Positions 31,048 to 39,841 are shown, counted from the stretch's first letter. The stretch is DNA of 64,000 nucleotides from JAKANT01 sp035502095 (GCA_035502095.1 DATJUX010000018.1:13384-77383), one strand, 5' to 3'. A program made the numbers and translations. Notes: a model not told the origin generated them from the letters alone.

Positions 31048-33411
31048 GTGTCTGACAAGCCTGACTCCACTGCGCGCCCACTCCTGACCTGGCCGCCAAC
31101 GCGTCAATTCTGGCTCTCCGCAGGCGCTGTCCTGGTGGGCGGGGCGGCGGCGGCGTTCCTCCTCGTCGTGTTCGCGTTTGCCGTTGCGTACGCGCATCTG
31201 CCGACGATCGAGGCCCTGGCCGACTACCGCCCGAAGATTCCGCTGCGCATCTGGACCGACGACGGCATCCTGATCGGCGAGTTCGGCGAGGAGCGACGCG
31301 ACTTCGTTGCCCTGCGTGACGTTCCGCAGTTCGTGAAGGACGCCATTCTCTCGGCCGAGGACGACCGTTTCTACGAGCACTCGGGCGTCGACTACGGCGG
31401 CATCGTGCGCGCCGTGCTGGCCAACTTCGTCACCGGCAAGCGCGGCCAGGGCGGTAGCACGATTACGATGCAGATCGCGCGCACCTTCTACCTGACGTCC
31501 GAGAAGTCCTACATCCGCAAGCTGTACGAGATCGCCCTTGCCCTGAAGATCGAATCCGGGCTCAGCAAGGATCGTATCTTCGAGATCTACCTGAACCAGA
31601 TCTTTCTCGGGCAGCGCGCGTACGGTTTTGCCGCGGCCTCGCAGACATACTTCGGCAAGAAGCTCCCCGACGTGTCGATCGCCGAAGCCGCAATGCTCGC
31701 GGGCATCGCCCCGGCGCCCTCGGCGTACAACCCGATCTCCAGCATGCGCCGGGCCAAGGCACGGCAGCAATACGTGCTCGGCCGCATGCTCGCTCTCGGC
31801 AAGATCGACCAGGCGACGCACGACGCGGCGCTCGCGCAGCCGATCCGCACACGCGCCTTTGCCCAGGCCGTCGCCGACACCGGCCGCACGTCGCGGGTGC
31901 ACGCGGAGTACGCAGCCGAGATGGCGCGCCAGCTCATGTTCGACATCTTCCGCGAGGAGACATACGCGCGCGGCCTGAATGTCTATACGACGATCGTCAG
32001 CGGCGAGCAGCAGGCCGCGTACACGGCGTTGCGCAACCAGGTGATGGACTACGACCGCCGCTACGGCTACCGCGGGCCCGAAGCGTTCATCGACATCGGC
32101 GGCGAGGCCGCGCGGCGCGATCAGGCGATCGAAGACGCGCTTGGCGAGGCAATCGAGAGCCCGAACCTGTTGCCCGCGGTCGTCACCGAGGCGGGACTGA
32201 AGAAGGTGCTCGCCACGATCCAGGGCGGCGATTCGGTCGAGATCTCCGGCGACGGCTTGCGCTTCGCCGCCAAGTCGCTCGACCCGAAGGCGCAGCCGCA
32301 ACGCCGGATCGCACCCGGCGCGCTGATCCGCATCAGCCGCAATGCGAAGGGGGCATGGGAGATCGGGCAACTGCCGCAGGTCGAGGCCGCATTCGTTGCG
32401 GCCGATTCGCAGACCGGAGCCGTGCATGCGCTGGTCGGCGGATTCGACTTCAACCTCAACAAGTTCAACCACGTGATGCAGGCGTGGCGCCAGCCCGGCT
32501 CGAGCTTCAAACCCTTCATCTATTCGGCGGCTCTCGAAAAGGGGTTCACGCCAAGCACGCTCATCAACGATGCCCCGCTGGTCATCGACCCGGACCTCAC
32601 TGGCGGGCAAGTCTGGGAACCGCGCAACTTCGAAGGCAAGTACGAAGGGCCCATGCGGATGCGGCAGGCTCTTGCGCGATCGAAGAACCTCGTGTCGATC
32701 CGCATCCTGCAATCGATCGGCCCGGACTACGCGCAGGCTTATGTGACGCGCTTCGGGTTCGAACCGGAGCGAAACCCGCCCTACCTCACGATGGCGCTCG
32801 GCGCCGGGTCGGTTACGCCATGGAACCTGATGACGGGCTACGGCGTGTTCGCGACCGGCGGGTTCCGCATGCAGCCCTATCTCGTGACCCGTGTCACCGA
32901 CGCGACCGGAAAGATCCTGATGGAGGTCGCGCCCCACAAGGATCCGAGCGAGGACGACCGGGTCCTCAGCGCACGCAATGCCTACGTGATGGATAGCATG
33001 CTGCGCGATGTCACGCGCATCGGCACCGCGGCGCGGGCGACCGCATTGAAGCGCGCCGATATCGCCGGCAAGACGGGCACGACGAACGACTCGCATGATG
33101 CATGGTTCGCCGGCTTTGGCGGCGGCTTGGTCGGGGTCGGCTGGGTGGGCTTCGACCAGCCGCGGCCGCTGGGCGAGCGCGAGACCGGAGGCGGTCTCGC
33201 GCTGCCGATCTGGATGGGCTACATGAGCCAGGCTCTCAAGGATCGACCCGAACAGATCCTGCCGATGCCGGAAGGCGTCGTGACGAGCGGCGGCGAAATC
33301 TACTTCTCCGAGTTTCCGCCCGGCCAGGGCATTGCATCGGTCGGCCTCGAGGACGGCTTGCCGCCCGAGGAGCAGAAGAAGGCGGACACCGTACGGGATC
33401 AGGTGTTCTGA
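31048..33411 (+). CDS. mrcA: Class A penicillin-binding protein 1A
   Basis: Bifunctional peptidoglycan glycosyltransferase/transpeptidase, 787 residues, anchored by one helix at about 24-48. The GT51 domain has catalytic Glu104 in AEDDRFYEH, GQGGSTITMQIAR, and the EIYLNQIFLGQRAYGFAAAS region. The transpeptidase motifs are S485-S-F-K, S545-K-N and K675-T-G-T. The start is GTG with no Shine-Dalgarno sequence, but it is the first start after an in-frame stop. Divergence from pilMNOPQ is a conserved arrangement in proteobacteria. Confidence 0.96.
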   Translation: MSDKPDSTARPLLTWPPTRQFWLSAGAVLVGGAAAAFLLVVFAFAVAYAHLPTIEALADYRPKIPLRIWTDDGILIGEFGEERRDFVALRDVPQFVKDAILSAEDDRFYEHSGVDYGGIVRAVLANFVTGKRGQGGSTITMQIARTFYLTSEKSYIRKLYEIALALKIESGLSKDRIFEIYLNQIFLGQRAYGFAAASQTYFGKKLPDVSIAEAAMLAGIAPAPSAYNPISSMRRAKARQQYVLGRMLALGKIDQATHDAALAQPIRTRAFAQAVADTGRTSRVHAEYAAEMARQLMFDIFREETYARGLNVYTTIVSGEQQAAYTALRNQVMDYDRRYGYRGPEAFIDIGGEAARRDQAIEDALGEAIESPNLLPAVVTEAGLKKVLATIQGGDSVEISGDGLRFAAKSLDPKAQPQRRIAPGALIRISRNAKGAWEIGQLPQVEAAFVAADSQTGAVHALVGGFDFNLNKFNHVMQAWRQPGSSFKPFIYSAALEKGFTPSTLINDAPLVIDPDLTGGQVWEPRNFEGKYEGPMRMRQALARSKNLVSIRILQSIGPDYAQAYVTRFGFEPERNPPYLTMALGAGSVTPWNLMTGYGVFATGGFRMQPYLVTRVTDATGKILMEVAPHKDPSEDDRVLSARNAYVMDSMLRDVTRIGTAARATALKRADIAGKTGTTNDSHDAWFAGFGGGLVGVGWVGFDQPRPLGERETGGGLALPIWMGYMSQALKDRPEQILPMPEGVVTSGGEIYFSEFPPGQGIASVGLEDGLPPEEQKKADTVRDQVF

Positions 33412-33420
33412 GGCTGCCTT

Positions 33421-33741
33421 TCAGCGCGCGGCGAGCACGACCGGCACGCCGCCCTGTGACGAGACGATCGCCGACAGCACGGTGAACAATTCACGGCCGT
33501 CGCGCGTGTCGCGCCAGGCGCCGTCTGACCAGCCGAAATGAAAGCCGCCGCTGCGCGCCGCGACCCAGATCTGCTGCATCGGCGCTTGCGTGTTGATCAC
33601 GATCTTGCCGGCGTCCGCAAGCTCCAGCGTGAGCACGCTTCCCGAACGATCGACCTCGATGTCGAGCCCTACGGCTTCGATCGCCCGCTCGATCGTCGCC
33701 AGCGTGGCATCCGCTCGCGCCAGGAAGTCCGATTCATTCAT
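33421..33741 (-). CDS. cyaY: Frataxin-family iron-sulfur assembly protein CyaY
   Basis: Bacterial frataxin, 106 residues from the ATG at 33741. Helix 1 starts MNESDFLARADATLATIERAIE, cited here only as a landmark at 1-22. The sheet carries the signature IVINTQAPMQQIWVAARSGGFHF. Frataxins bind iron and modulate IscS-dependent cluster assembly. It converges on mrcA with a 9-nt gap and is divergent from lptM-lysA. Confidence 0.94.
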   Translation of the reverse strand: MNESDFLARADATLATIERAIEAVGLDIEVDRSGSVLTLELADAGKIVINTQAPMQQIWVAARSGGFHFGWSDGAWRDTRDGRELFTVLSAIVSSQGGVPVVLAAR

Positions 33742-33806
33742 CGCGCGAGTGTCGACGCGCCGGCCGCGGCCTGCGTGATAGATTGAGCCGATGAGATCAT
33801 GAGCCG

Positions 33807-34001
33807 ATGAGATCGTCGCCAGCCCTGATTGTAGGTTCCGCGCTCTGCGCACTCATCGTCGGGTGCGGCACGAAGGGCGATCTCTACATTCCGGGCGTGC
33901 CCGCCGGGACTTCATGGCCCTATCCGAAGCAAACGCCACCGGCGCAAAAGCCCGAGAAGAAGCCCGACGACGTGCCGGGTTCGACCGACGAGTCCAAGTG
34001 A
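33807..34001 (+). CDS. lptM: Small lipoprotein, LptM (LppL/YifL)-like
   Basis: A 64-residue lipoprotein with signal peptide and lipobox IVGC (Cys20), then the family motif GTKGDLYIPG and a Pro/Lys-rich tail. In E. coli the related LptM helps LptD mature in the outer membrane. It overlaps the lysA GTG by 4 nt, the widespread lptM-lysA pairing. Confidence 0.85.
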   Translation: MRSSPALIVGSALCALIVGCGTKGDLYIPGVPAGTSWPYPKQTPPAQKPEKKPDDVPGSTDESK

Positions 34002-35296
34002 ATCCTGCAGAGGCACCCCGCGAAGTCGTCCCCGGTCCGGCCTTCGAGCGTCGCGGCGGCGAACTCTACTGCGAACAGGCGGCGCTCGCCGAAATCGCGC
34101 GCCGCCACGGCACGCCCACGTACGTCTACTCGCGCCGGGCGATCGAGCAGGCGTACGCCGCCTACGCGAACGCGCTTGCGGGAAGGCACGCCCTGGTCTG
34201 CTACGCGATCAAGGCCAACTCGAATCTCGCGATCCTCGACCTTCTGGGTCGTGCCGGCGCCGGATTCGACATCGTCTCCGGAGGTGAACTGGCTCGCGTC
34301 CTTGCGGCGGGTGGCGATCCACGCCGGATCGTCTTTTCCGGCGTCGGCAAGCTCGATCCGGAAATCGCGGCGGCACTGCGCGCGAATATCCTGTGCTTCA
34401 ACGTCGAGTCGCAGGCGGAGCTCGCACAGGTCGCGCGCGTTGCCGCGGGGCTCGGCAGGCGCGCGCCCATCTCGCTCCGGGTCAATCCGGACGTCGACGC
34501 GAAAACGCATCCCTACATCTCGACCGGACTGCGCGAGAACAAGTTCGGCGTCGCCTACGAAGACGCGCTTTCACTCTACAAGGCCGCCGCTGCGGACCGC
34601 CACCTCGACGTCGTCGGCATCGATTGTCACATCGGTTCGCAGATCACGGAGGTCGCGCCTTACCTCGACGCGGCCGAGCGCATTCTCGATCTCGTGGACG
34701 ACCTCGCTCGCGCCGGCATCGGCCTGCACCACATCGACTTCGGTGGCGGCCTCGGCATTCGCTACAGGGAAGAGACGCCGCCGTCGGCGGCGGAGCTGAT
34801 CGCAGCCCTGCTGGATCGTGTCGACCGACGCGGGCACGGCGACCGGCTGCTGATGTTCGAGCCCGGGCGCTCGCTCGTCGGCAACGCCGGTGTCCTGCTC
34901 ACGAAGGTCAACCTGCTCAAGTCCGCGGCGACACGCAATTTCGCCGTGGTGGATGCCGCGATGAACGACCTCATCCGGCCGACCCTGTATGGCGCCTGGA
35001 TGGACGTCCAACCCGTCGTCCGCCGCGAAGCGCCCAGCACACGCTACGACGTGGTCGGACCGGTCTGCGAATCGGGCGACTGGCTGGCTCGCGACCGCGA
35101 TCTCGCGATCGCCCCCGGCGACCTGCTGGCGATTCTCGGCGCGGGCGCGTATGCGATGAGCATGGCGAGCAACTACAACTCCCGCGCGCGCGCTGCGGAA
35201 GTCATCGTCGATGGCGGCAGCGACTACTGCGTGCGCCGGCGCGAACGAATCGAGGACCTGTACGCGGGCGAGTCGCTGCTTCCCCCGAAGGGCTGA
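33998..35296 (+). CDS. lysA: Diaminopimelate decarboxylase LysA
   Basis: PLP enzyme that makes L-lysine from meso-diaminopimelate. It has 432 residues from a GTG that overlaps the lptM stop. The PLP lysine is Lys72 in CYAIKANSN. HIGSQI, the Gly-rich phosphate loop DFGGGLGI, EPGRSLVG, and the active-site Cys in GPVCESGDW of the partner subunit are all present. Its 3' end overlaps the 3' end of the opposing msrQ gene by 73 nt. Confidence 0.96.
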   Translation: MNPAEAPREVVPGPAFERRGGELYCEQAALAEIARRHGTPTYVYSRRAIEQAYAAYANALAGRHALVCYAIKANSNLAILDLLGRAGAGFDIVSGGELARVLAAGGDPRRIVFSGVGKLDPEIAAALRANILCFNVESQAELAQVARVAAGLGRRAPISLRVNPDVDAKTHPYISTGLRENKFGVAYEDALSLYKAAAADRHLDVVGIDCHIGSQITEVAPYLDAAERILDLVDDLARAGIGLHHIDFGGGLGIRYREETPPSAAELIAALLDRVDRRGHGDRLLMFEPGRSLVGNAGVLLTKVNLLKSAATRNFAVVDAAMNDLIRPTLYGAWMDVQPVVRREAPSTRYDVVGPVCESGDWLARDRDLAIAPGDLLAILGAGAYAMSMASNYNSRARAAEVIVDGGSDYCVRRRERIEDLYAGESLLPPKG

Positions 35297-35970
35297 CGCG
35301 CGCTCTCGCGCGCCCAGCGGATCAGCCGTACCGCGAGAAGCATTGCAACCACAGCTGCAAAGATCGAGACCGTACCGAAGTCGTTCTTGCCTGCCTTGTG
35401 CCACCAGTAGTGCAGGATCGCCAGCGGCGCGATGAGATACACGAGCCGGTGCAAGCGCTGCCAGTTCTTCCCGCCGAGACGCTTCAGCATCCCGTTGGTC
35501 GAGGTCGCTGCCAGGGGGATCAGAAGCAAGAAGGCCGCGAAGCCGGCCGTGATGTAAGGGCGCTTTGTTATGTCCTTGCCGATCGACGCGAGGTCGAACC
35601 ACTGGTCGAGCCAGATGTACGTCGTGAAGTGCAGCACGACGTAGAAGAAGCAGCACAAGCCGATCATGCGGCGCAGCCGGACGAGCCACGCCCACCCCGT
35701 CAGCCAGCGCAGGGGGGTGATCGACAGGGTCAGGCAGAGCATGACGAGCGTCCACGTGCCGAGCGAACGCATCACGAATTCGACGGGATTGGCTCCAAGC
35801 CGATCGCTGAACCCGAGCACGAACAGCCGTGCCAGCGGAACGAGCGCAAGCGCAAAGAGCAATGCGCGAACGCGGCCAAGCGCCGCCGGGCTCAGCGCGG
35901 CCGGCACAAGCGCCAGGAAGCGATCGCGAACGGAAAGCGGGCGCGCCGCCGCGCCGCCGACGGTTGACAT
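35224..35970 (-). CDS. msrQ: Heme-binding membrane subunit MsrQ of methionine sulfoxide reductase
   Basis: Integral membrane cytochrome b-type protein that feeds respiratory electrons to MsrP. It has 248 residues from the ATG at 35970 and about six transmembrane helices. Candidate heme histidines lie in VLHFTTYIW, RLHRLVYL and ILHYWWHK. The last about 25 residues are polar and read into the opposing lysA 3' end; this tail may not be conserved. It starts 2 nt after the msrP stop. Confidence 0.94.
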   Translation of the reverse strand: MSTVGGAAARPLSVRDRFLALVPAALSPAALGRVRALLFALALVPLARLFVLGFSDRLGANPVEFVMRSLGTWTLVMLCLTLSITPLRWLTGWAWLVRLRRMIGLCCFFYVVLHFTTYIWLDQWFDLASIGKDITKRPYITAGFAAFLLLIPLAATSTNGMLKRLGGKNWQRLHRLVYLIAPLAILHYWWHKAGKNDFGTVSIFAAVVAMLLAVRLIRWARESARQPFGGSSDSPAYRSSIRSRRRTQ

Positions 35971-35972
35971 CT

Positions 35973-36944
35973 TCAGTAGAACTTCTTCAGGTCCATGCCG
36001 GCGTAGAGCTGGCCGACCTGGTCCGCATAGCCGTTGAACATCTGGGTCGCACGACGCTTGTTGAACAAGCCCTCCTCCCCGAGGCGCCGCTCGGTGGCCT
36101 GGCTCCAGCGGGGATGATCCACGGTGGGGTTGACGTTCGAGTAGAAGCCGTATTCCTGCGGCGCCGCCTTCTGCCAGCTGTTGACCGGCTGCTGGTCGGT
36201 GAAGCGGATCTTCACGAGCGACTTGGCGCTCTTGAAACCGTACTTCCAAGGCACCACCACGCGCACCGGGGCGCCGTTCTGACTCGGCAATACCTCGCCG
36301 TACAGGCCGAACGTCAGCAGCGTAAGGGGATGCAATGCCTCGTCGAGGCGCAATCCTTCCGTATATGGCCAATCGAGCACGGACGAGGAGATGCCCGGCA
36401 TCTGCTTGCGATCGGCCAGCGTCGTGAACTCGACGAAACGGGCGTTGCCGGTCGGTTCGACCTTCTTCACGAGCTCGGCGAAGGCGAAACCGACCCAGGG
36501 GACCACCGCCGACCATGCCTCGACACAGCGCAGTCGATAGATCCGATCCTCCAGCGGGGCGAGCTTCATGAGGTCGTCGACATCGAAGGCACCGGGCTTG
36601 CGCACTTCACCCTCGATCCGGACCGTCCATGGCCGCGTGTGCAGCGACTGCGGAGCATTGCGCGCCGGATCCTCCTTGTCGGTACCGAATTCGTAGAAAT
36701 TGCAGTAGTTGGTCACGAGTTCGAACGGTGTCGCCCTTTCCATCGTCGAGAACGGACCCGGCCGGGTCGCGAGCTTCTGCCCGGCAGCGGGCATGGCGTG
36801 CGCGCCGGCCATCGGCGCGATGAGCCCGGCGGCGAGGCCGGCCCGGACAAACTCGCGCCGACGGCGCCAGACGCGGGCCGGAGTGATCTCGGACGGGCGG
36901 ATATCGGAGCAGCGGCGAATGAGCATGGTGAACCCGGCGATCAT
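35973..36944 (-). CDS. msrP: Periplasmic methionine sulfoxide reductase catalytic subunit MsrP
   Basis: Molybdopterin enzyme that repairs oxidised methionines in periplasmic proteins. It has 323 residues. A twin-arginine-type signal is present (WRRRREFVRAGLAAGL at about 26-41). The molybdenum-ligand Cys140 is in YRLRCVEAWS, and the sulfite-oxidase-fold segment continues with VVPWVGFAF and RVVVPWKYGFKS. An internal ATG at 36926 is an alternative start. It forms an operon with msrQ. Confidence 0.95.
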   Translation of the reverse strand: MIAGFTMLIRRCSDIRPSEITPARVWRRRREFVRAGLAAGLIAPMAGAHAMPAAGQKLATRPGPFSTMERATPFELVTNYCNFYEFGTDKEDPARNAPQSLHTRPWTVRIEGEVRKPGAFDVDDLMKLAPLEDRIYRLRCVEAWSAVVPWVGFAFAELVKKVEPTGNARFVEFTTLADRKQMPGISSSVLDWPYTEGLRLDEALHPLTLLTFGLYGEVLPSQNGAPVRVVVPWKYGFKSAKSLVKIRFTDQQPVNSWQKAAPQEYGFYSNVNPTVDHPRWSQATERRLGEEGLFNKRRATQMFNGYADQVGQLYAGMDLKKFY

Positions 36945-37018
36945 TGTTTCTTGGTCGCAGCCTGAGCGCCGAACTTACACGATCGCGGCGGATCCCCGCG
37001 TGCTGCGGCACGCCTCGG

Positions 37019-37024
37019 TACAAT
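37019..37024 (+). promoter_or_regulatory. Candidate -10 box upstream of guaC
   Basis: TACAAT (five of six consensus bases) in the msrP-guaC divergent gap. No good -35 is seen 17 nt upstream. If used, transcription would start close to 37031, right at the base of the terminator-like hairpin that follows. Confidence 0.35.
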
Positions 37025-37030
37025 TCGTCA

Positions 37031-37067
37031 ACGCCGGGTTGCCACGCGGGCAACTCCGGCGTTTTTT
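37031..37067 (+). terminator. Intrinsic terminator in the guaC leader
   Basis: A strong stem: ACGCCGG-GTTGCC pairs with GGCAAC-T-CCGGCGT, 13 pairs with one bulged T and the 5-nt loop ACGCG. It is followed by T6 at 37062-37067. On the opposite strand there is no T run, so it points rightwards, towards guaC. No plus-strand gene ends before it, since msrP is transcribed away. It therefore lies in the guaC 5' region, and I suspect attenuation rather than simple termination. Confidence 0.75.
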
Positions 37068-37089
37068 GCGCGCGCAAGCGGAGTGACGC

Positions 37090-37108
37090 GGGCCGAGGCT
37101 CGCGGCCC
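37090..37108 (+). repeat. Second hairpin in the guaC leader
   Basis: GGGCCG at 37090-37095 pairs with CGGCCC at 37103-37108 around a 7-nt loop. It lies just before the guaC ribosome-binding site GGGAG at 37118-37122 and could affect its accessibility. Confidence 0.4.
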
Positions 37109-37128
37109 GACCCCGATGGGAGATTCGC

Positions 37129-38169
37129 ATGCACATCGAACACGAGCTGAAACTCGACTTCAAGGACGTCCTGATCCGGCCGAAGCGGTCCACCCTGACC
37201 TCGCGCTCCGACGTGGACATCGCACGCGATTTCACGTTCAGACACAGCAGGATCGCGTACCACGGCATTCCGATCATCGCTTCCAACATGGATGCGACGG
37301 GAACGATGGAACTGGCGCGCGTGCTAGATCGCTTCGGCTTGTCGACGGCGCTGCACAAGTACTACGCGCCCGAGCAATACACGAGCTTCTTTCATGGACT
37401 GGAACGCAAATCGGCCGCGTTCTTCTCGATGGGCATCACACGCAACGACGAGGAGAAGTTCAAGACGGTCATGCAGGCGTGCGCGGACGCGCTGCAATAT
37501 GTCTGCATCGACGTGGCGAACGGGTATCACGAGAATTTCGCCACCTTCGTCCAGCGCATCCGCGAGCAATACCCGGGCATCGTGATCATGGCGGGCAACG
37601 TCGTCACGGGCGAGATGACGGAGGAGCTGGTGCTTTCGGGAGCCGACATCGTCAAGGTCGGCATCGGACCGGGCTCGGTGTGCACCACGCGCAAGATGAC
37701 CGGGGTCGGTTACCCGCAACTCTCGGCCATTATCGAGTGCGCCGATGCGGCGCACGGCCTGGGCGGTCATATCTGCGCCGACGGCGGTTGCGCCACGCCG
37801 GGCGATGTCGCCAAGGCGTTCGGCGGTGGCGCCGACTTCGTGATGCTCGGCGGCATGTTCGCCGGTCACGACGAGTCGGGCGGCGACCTGGTCGAGCGCG
37901 GCGGCGAGAAGTTCAAGCGCTTCTATGGAATGAGTTCGAAGGCCGCGATGGAAAAGCACGCGGGCGGCGTCGCCGAATACCGCGCGGCCGAGGGCAAGGA
38001 GGTGTTGATCCCGCATCGCGGCCCGGTGGCGGTCACGGTGCAGGAGATCCTCGGGGGAGTGCGCTCGGCGTGTACCTACGTCGGCGCACGCCGCCTCAAG
38101 GAGCTTTCCAAGCGCACGACCTTCGTGCGGGTCGCGCAGCAGCTGAACGACGTATTCGGAAAGGCGTAG
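37129..38169 (+). CDS. guaC: GMP reductase GuaC
   Basis: NADPH-dependent deamination of GMP to IMP, returning guanine nucleotides to the purine pool. It has 346 residues. The IMPDH/GMPR barrel has the catalytic Cys185 in GPGSVCTTRKMTGVG, ASNMDATGTM at about 51-60, and the late EGKEVLIPHRGPV. No CBS domains are present, which separates it from IMP dehydrogenase. The start is supported by GGGAG six nt upstream. Confidence 0.96.
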   Translation: MHIEHELKLDFKDVLIRPKRSTLTSRSDVDIARDFTFRHSRIAYHGIPIIASNMDATGTMELARVLDRFGLSTALHKYYAPEQYTSFFHGLERKSAAFFSMGITRNDEEKFKTVMQACADALQYVCIDVANGYHENFATFVQRIREQYPGIVIMAGNVVTGEMTEELVLSGADIVKVGIGPGSVCTTRKMTGVGYPQLSAIIECADAAHGLGGHICADGGCATPGDVAKAFGGGADFVMLGGMFAGHDESGGDLVERGGEKFKRFYGMSSKAAMEKHAGGVAEYRAAEGKEVLIPHRGPVAVTVQEILGGVRSACTYVGARRLKELSKRTTFVRVAQQLNDVFGKA

Positions 38170-38176
38170 GCGCCGG

Positions 38177-38824
38177 TCAGTGCAGGCCGGCGACGTAGTC
38201 GGCGAGCGCCTTGATCTCCGCCTCGGACAGGCGCGCCGCGATCTGCTGCATCGGCTCGTTGTTGCGCCGGACCCCGTCGCGGAAAGCTTTCAGTTGCGTC
38301 TCCGTGTACTCGGAATGTTGGCCGCTGAGGCGCGGATATTGGCTCGGAATTCCGGTGCCCGCCGGGCCATGGCACCCCGCGCAGGCGGGCAATCCCTTTT
38401 CGGCGACGCCCACGCGATACAGGCGCTGACCGAGATCGAGCGTCTCCTTGACCCGCGAGGCGCCCGGTTTCGGACTCTGCTGCGCGAAGTACGCCGCCAC
38501 GTTGCGCTTATCCTCGTCCGACAAGCTGCCGGCAAATCCGGCCATCACGGGGTTCTCGCGCACGACGGCCCTGCCGCCGGGCTTGGCAGCGTACTCGACA
38601 AGTTGCTTGTAGAGATAGTCGGCGTGCTGCCCGGCGAGTTTGGGATTCGCCGGGATGGTCGAGTTGCCATCTGCGGCATGGCATGCGACACAGACCTGGC
38701 TCACGATCTGCTGGCCCTTGGCAGGGTCGACCTTGGCGGCCCTTTTCTCCTGTCCCAGCGCGTTCAGCGCAACCAGGCTGCAGACTCCGGCCAACGCCAG
38801 CAAGCGTCCCATCGAGGAAACCAT
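38177..38824 (-). CDS. Diheme cytochrome c4-type protein
   Basis: Periplasmic electron carrier, 215 residues from an ATG with AAGGG upstream. After a signal peptide (about 1-24) there are two class I cytochrome domains. Heme motifs are CVACH at 45-49 and CAGCH at 148-152. Met94 (NPVMAG) and Met192 (EPMQQIA) are likely axial ligands. The two similar halves are typical of cytochrome c4. Divergent transcription from engB is a common betaproteobacterial arrangement. Confidence 0.93.
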   Translation of the reverse strand: MVSSMGRLLALAGVCSLVALNALGQEKRAAKVDPAKGQQIVSQVCVACHAADGNSTIPANPKLAGQHADYLYKQLVEYAAKPGGRAVVRENPVMAGFAGSLSDEDKRNVAAYFAQQSPKPGASRVKETLDLGQRLYRVGVAEKGLPACAGCHGPAGTGIPSQYPRLSGQHSEYTETQLKAFRDGVRRNNEPMQQIAARLSEAEIKALADYVAGLH

Positions 38825-39006
38825 CAGATAACCCTTGTTGCTTTGTCTTGTTCGGAACAGGCCGCTCGCGCATGAAAGGCATGGCGGCGCGGTCGTCCTG
38901 CGAGCCGCTCCCGCCCTCATCGAGCGCCTCGCTACCCATCCGCCTTGCAGCGGGCGCGTATTCTACCCAACGGCCCGGTCAAGCCGTGGCGCGTGACCCA
39001 TCACCC

Positions 39007-39660
39007 ATGACCTTGTTCGAATCGGCGCAGTTCACCACCTCGGTCGCGACCTTCGGCGAACTGAACGCCGCCGCCCTGGCGATGCTGCCGGAACTGGCGT
39101 TCGTCGGGCGGTCGAACGCGGGCAAGTCGAGCGTCATCAACACGCTTGCCAACCGGCGCCAGCTTGCTTACGCAAGCAAGACCCCCGGTCGAACGCAGTT
39201 GCTCAACTTCTTTCAACTCTCGCAACGTGGCCCGGACGGAGCGAGCGCTGCGCGCGCTTATGCGGTCGACCTGCCTGGCTACGGCTTCGCCAAGGTCGAT
39301 GCAAGCAAACGCGCCGCCTGGGATGAACTCGCGGGCGGCTATCTCGCGACCCGACGCTTTCTCGTGGGCGTCGTGCTCGTCATGGATGCGCGGCGCCCGC
39401 TGGTGCCGGCGGACGAGGCGCTGTTGGTCTGGCTGGGGCGGCGCGTCGAAGCGACGCGCCTGCGCGCGCACATGCTGCTCAACAAATCCGACCAGTTGAA
39501 TCGCGCGGAGCGCGCCGCAGCGCTGCGGCTGGTGGAGCGACGAATCGAGACCCTGCCGCTCGACGCGTCGGCACAGTTGTTTTCCGCGCGGACGCGCGAG
39601 GGCCTCGAAGAACTGCGCGCGACGCTCGCAGCCATCCTCGAGCGCGCGCGCCCCGGCTGA
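39007..39660 (+). CDS. engB: Ribosome-biogenesis GTPase EngB (YsxC/YihA)
   Basis: Small TrmE-Era-type GTPase needed for large-subunit assembly. It has 217 residues. G1 GRSNAGKSS is at 34-42, G2 Thr in KTPGRTQ, G3 DLPGYG at 88-93, G4 NKSD, and G5 SAR. I start at the ATG at 39007, which matches the family N-terminus (short arm before AFVGRSN). The open frame to 38683 runs back over the cytochrome gene and is rejected. Confidence 0.95.
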   Translation: MTLFESAQFTTSVATFGELNAAALAMLPELAFVGRSNAGKSSVINTLANRRQLAYASKTPGRTQLLNFFQLSQRGPDGASAARAYAVDLPGYGFAKVDASKRAAWDELAGGYLATRRFLVGVVLVMDARRPLVPADEALLVWLGRRVEATRLRAHMLLNKSDQLNRAERAAALRLVERRIETLPLDASAQLFSARTREGLEELRATLAAILERARPG

Positions 39661-39698
39661 GCAACGCGCGTGCCGGCTCGTATCATCCAGAAAGAATG

Positions 39699-39783
39699 AG
39701 CCCCGGCGTGGACCGGGGCTCGAAGCCTTATTCAAGGCGCCCGCTCAGGGAGGAAGTAGCGGGAGACGACGGAATCGTCCGTC
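39699..39783. ncRNA. Four-hairpin structured element upstream of hemB
   Basis: Four consecutive perfect stems in 85 nt. AGCCCCGG/CCGGGGCT spans 39699-39720; GCCTT/AAGGC 39725-39738; CCCGCT/AGCGGG 39740-39763; GACGGA/TCCGTC 39768-39783. No T run follows any of them. The gap between engB and hemB is 181 nt, so most of it is structured. A hemB-associated conserved RNA motif (called hemB or anti-hemB) has been described in Betaproteobacteria. This could be it, but I cannot align it here, and the transcribed strand is undetermined because the stems are symmetric. Confidence 0.5.
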
Positions 39784-39841
39784 ATCTGAGACCGGAACAT
39801 AAACAATCGGGTTCGCACCTGCCGACTTGGGATTTACCCGC

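Noticed and set aside
30949..33096. A 715-codon minus-strand open frame.
   Set aside because: It is antisense to mrcA, whose penicillin-binding motifs are unmistakable.
39661..39841. 6S RNA as an explanation for the structured region before hemB.
   Set aside because: A short resemblance around GAAGCCTTA was noticed, but the closing stem and central bubble expected of 6S RNA cannot be formed, because the needed 5' partner would fall in engB and is absent.
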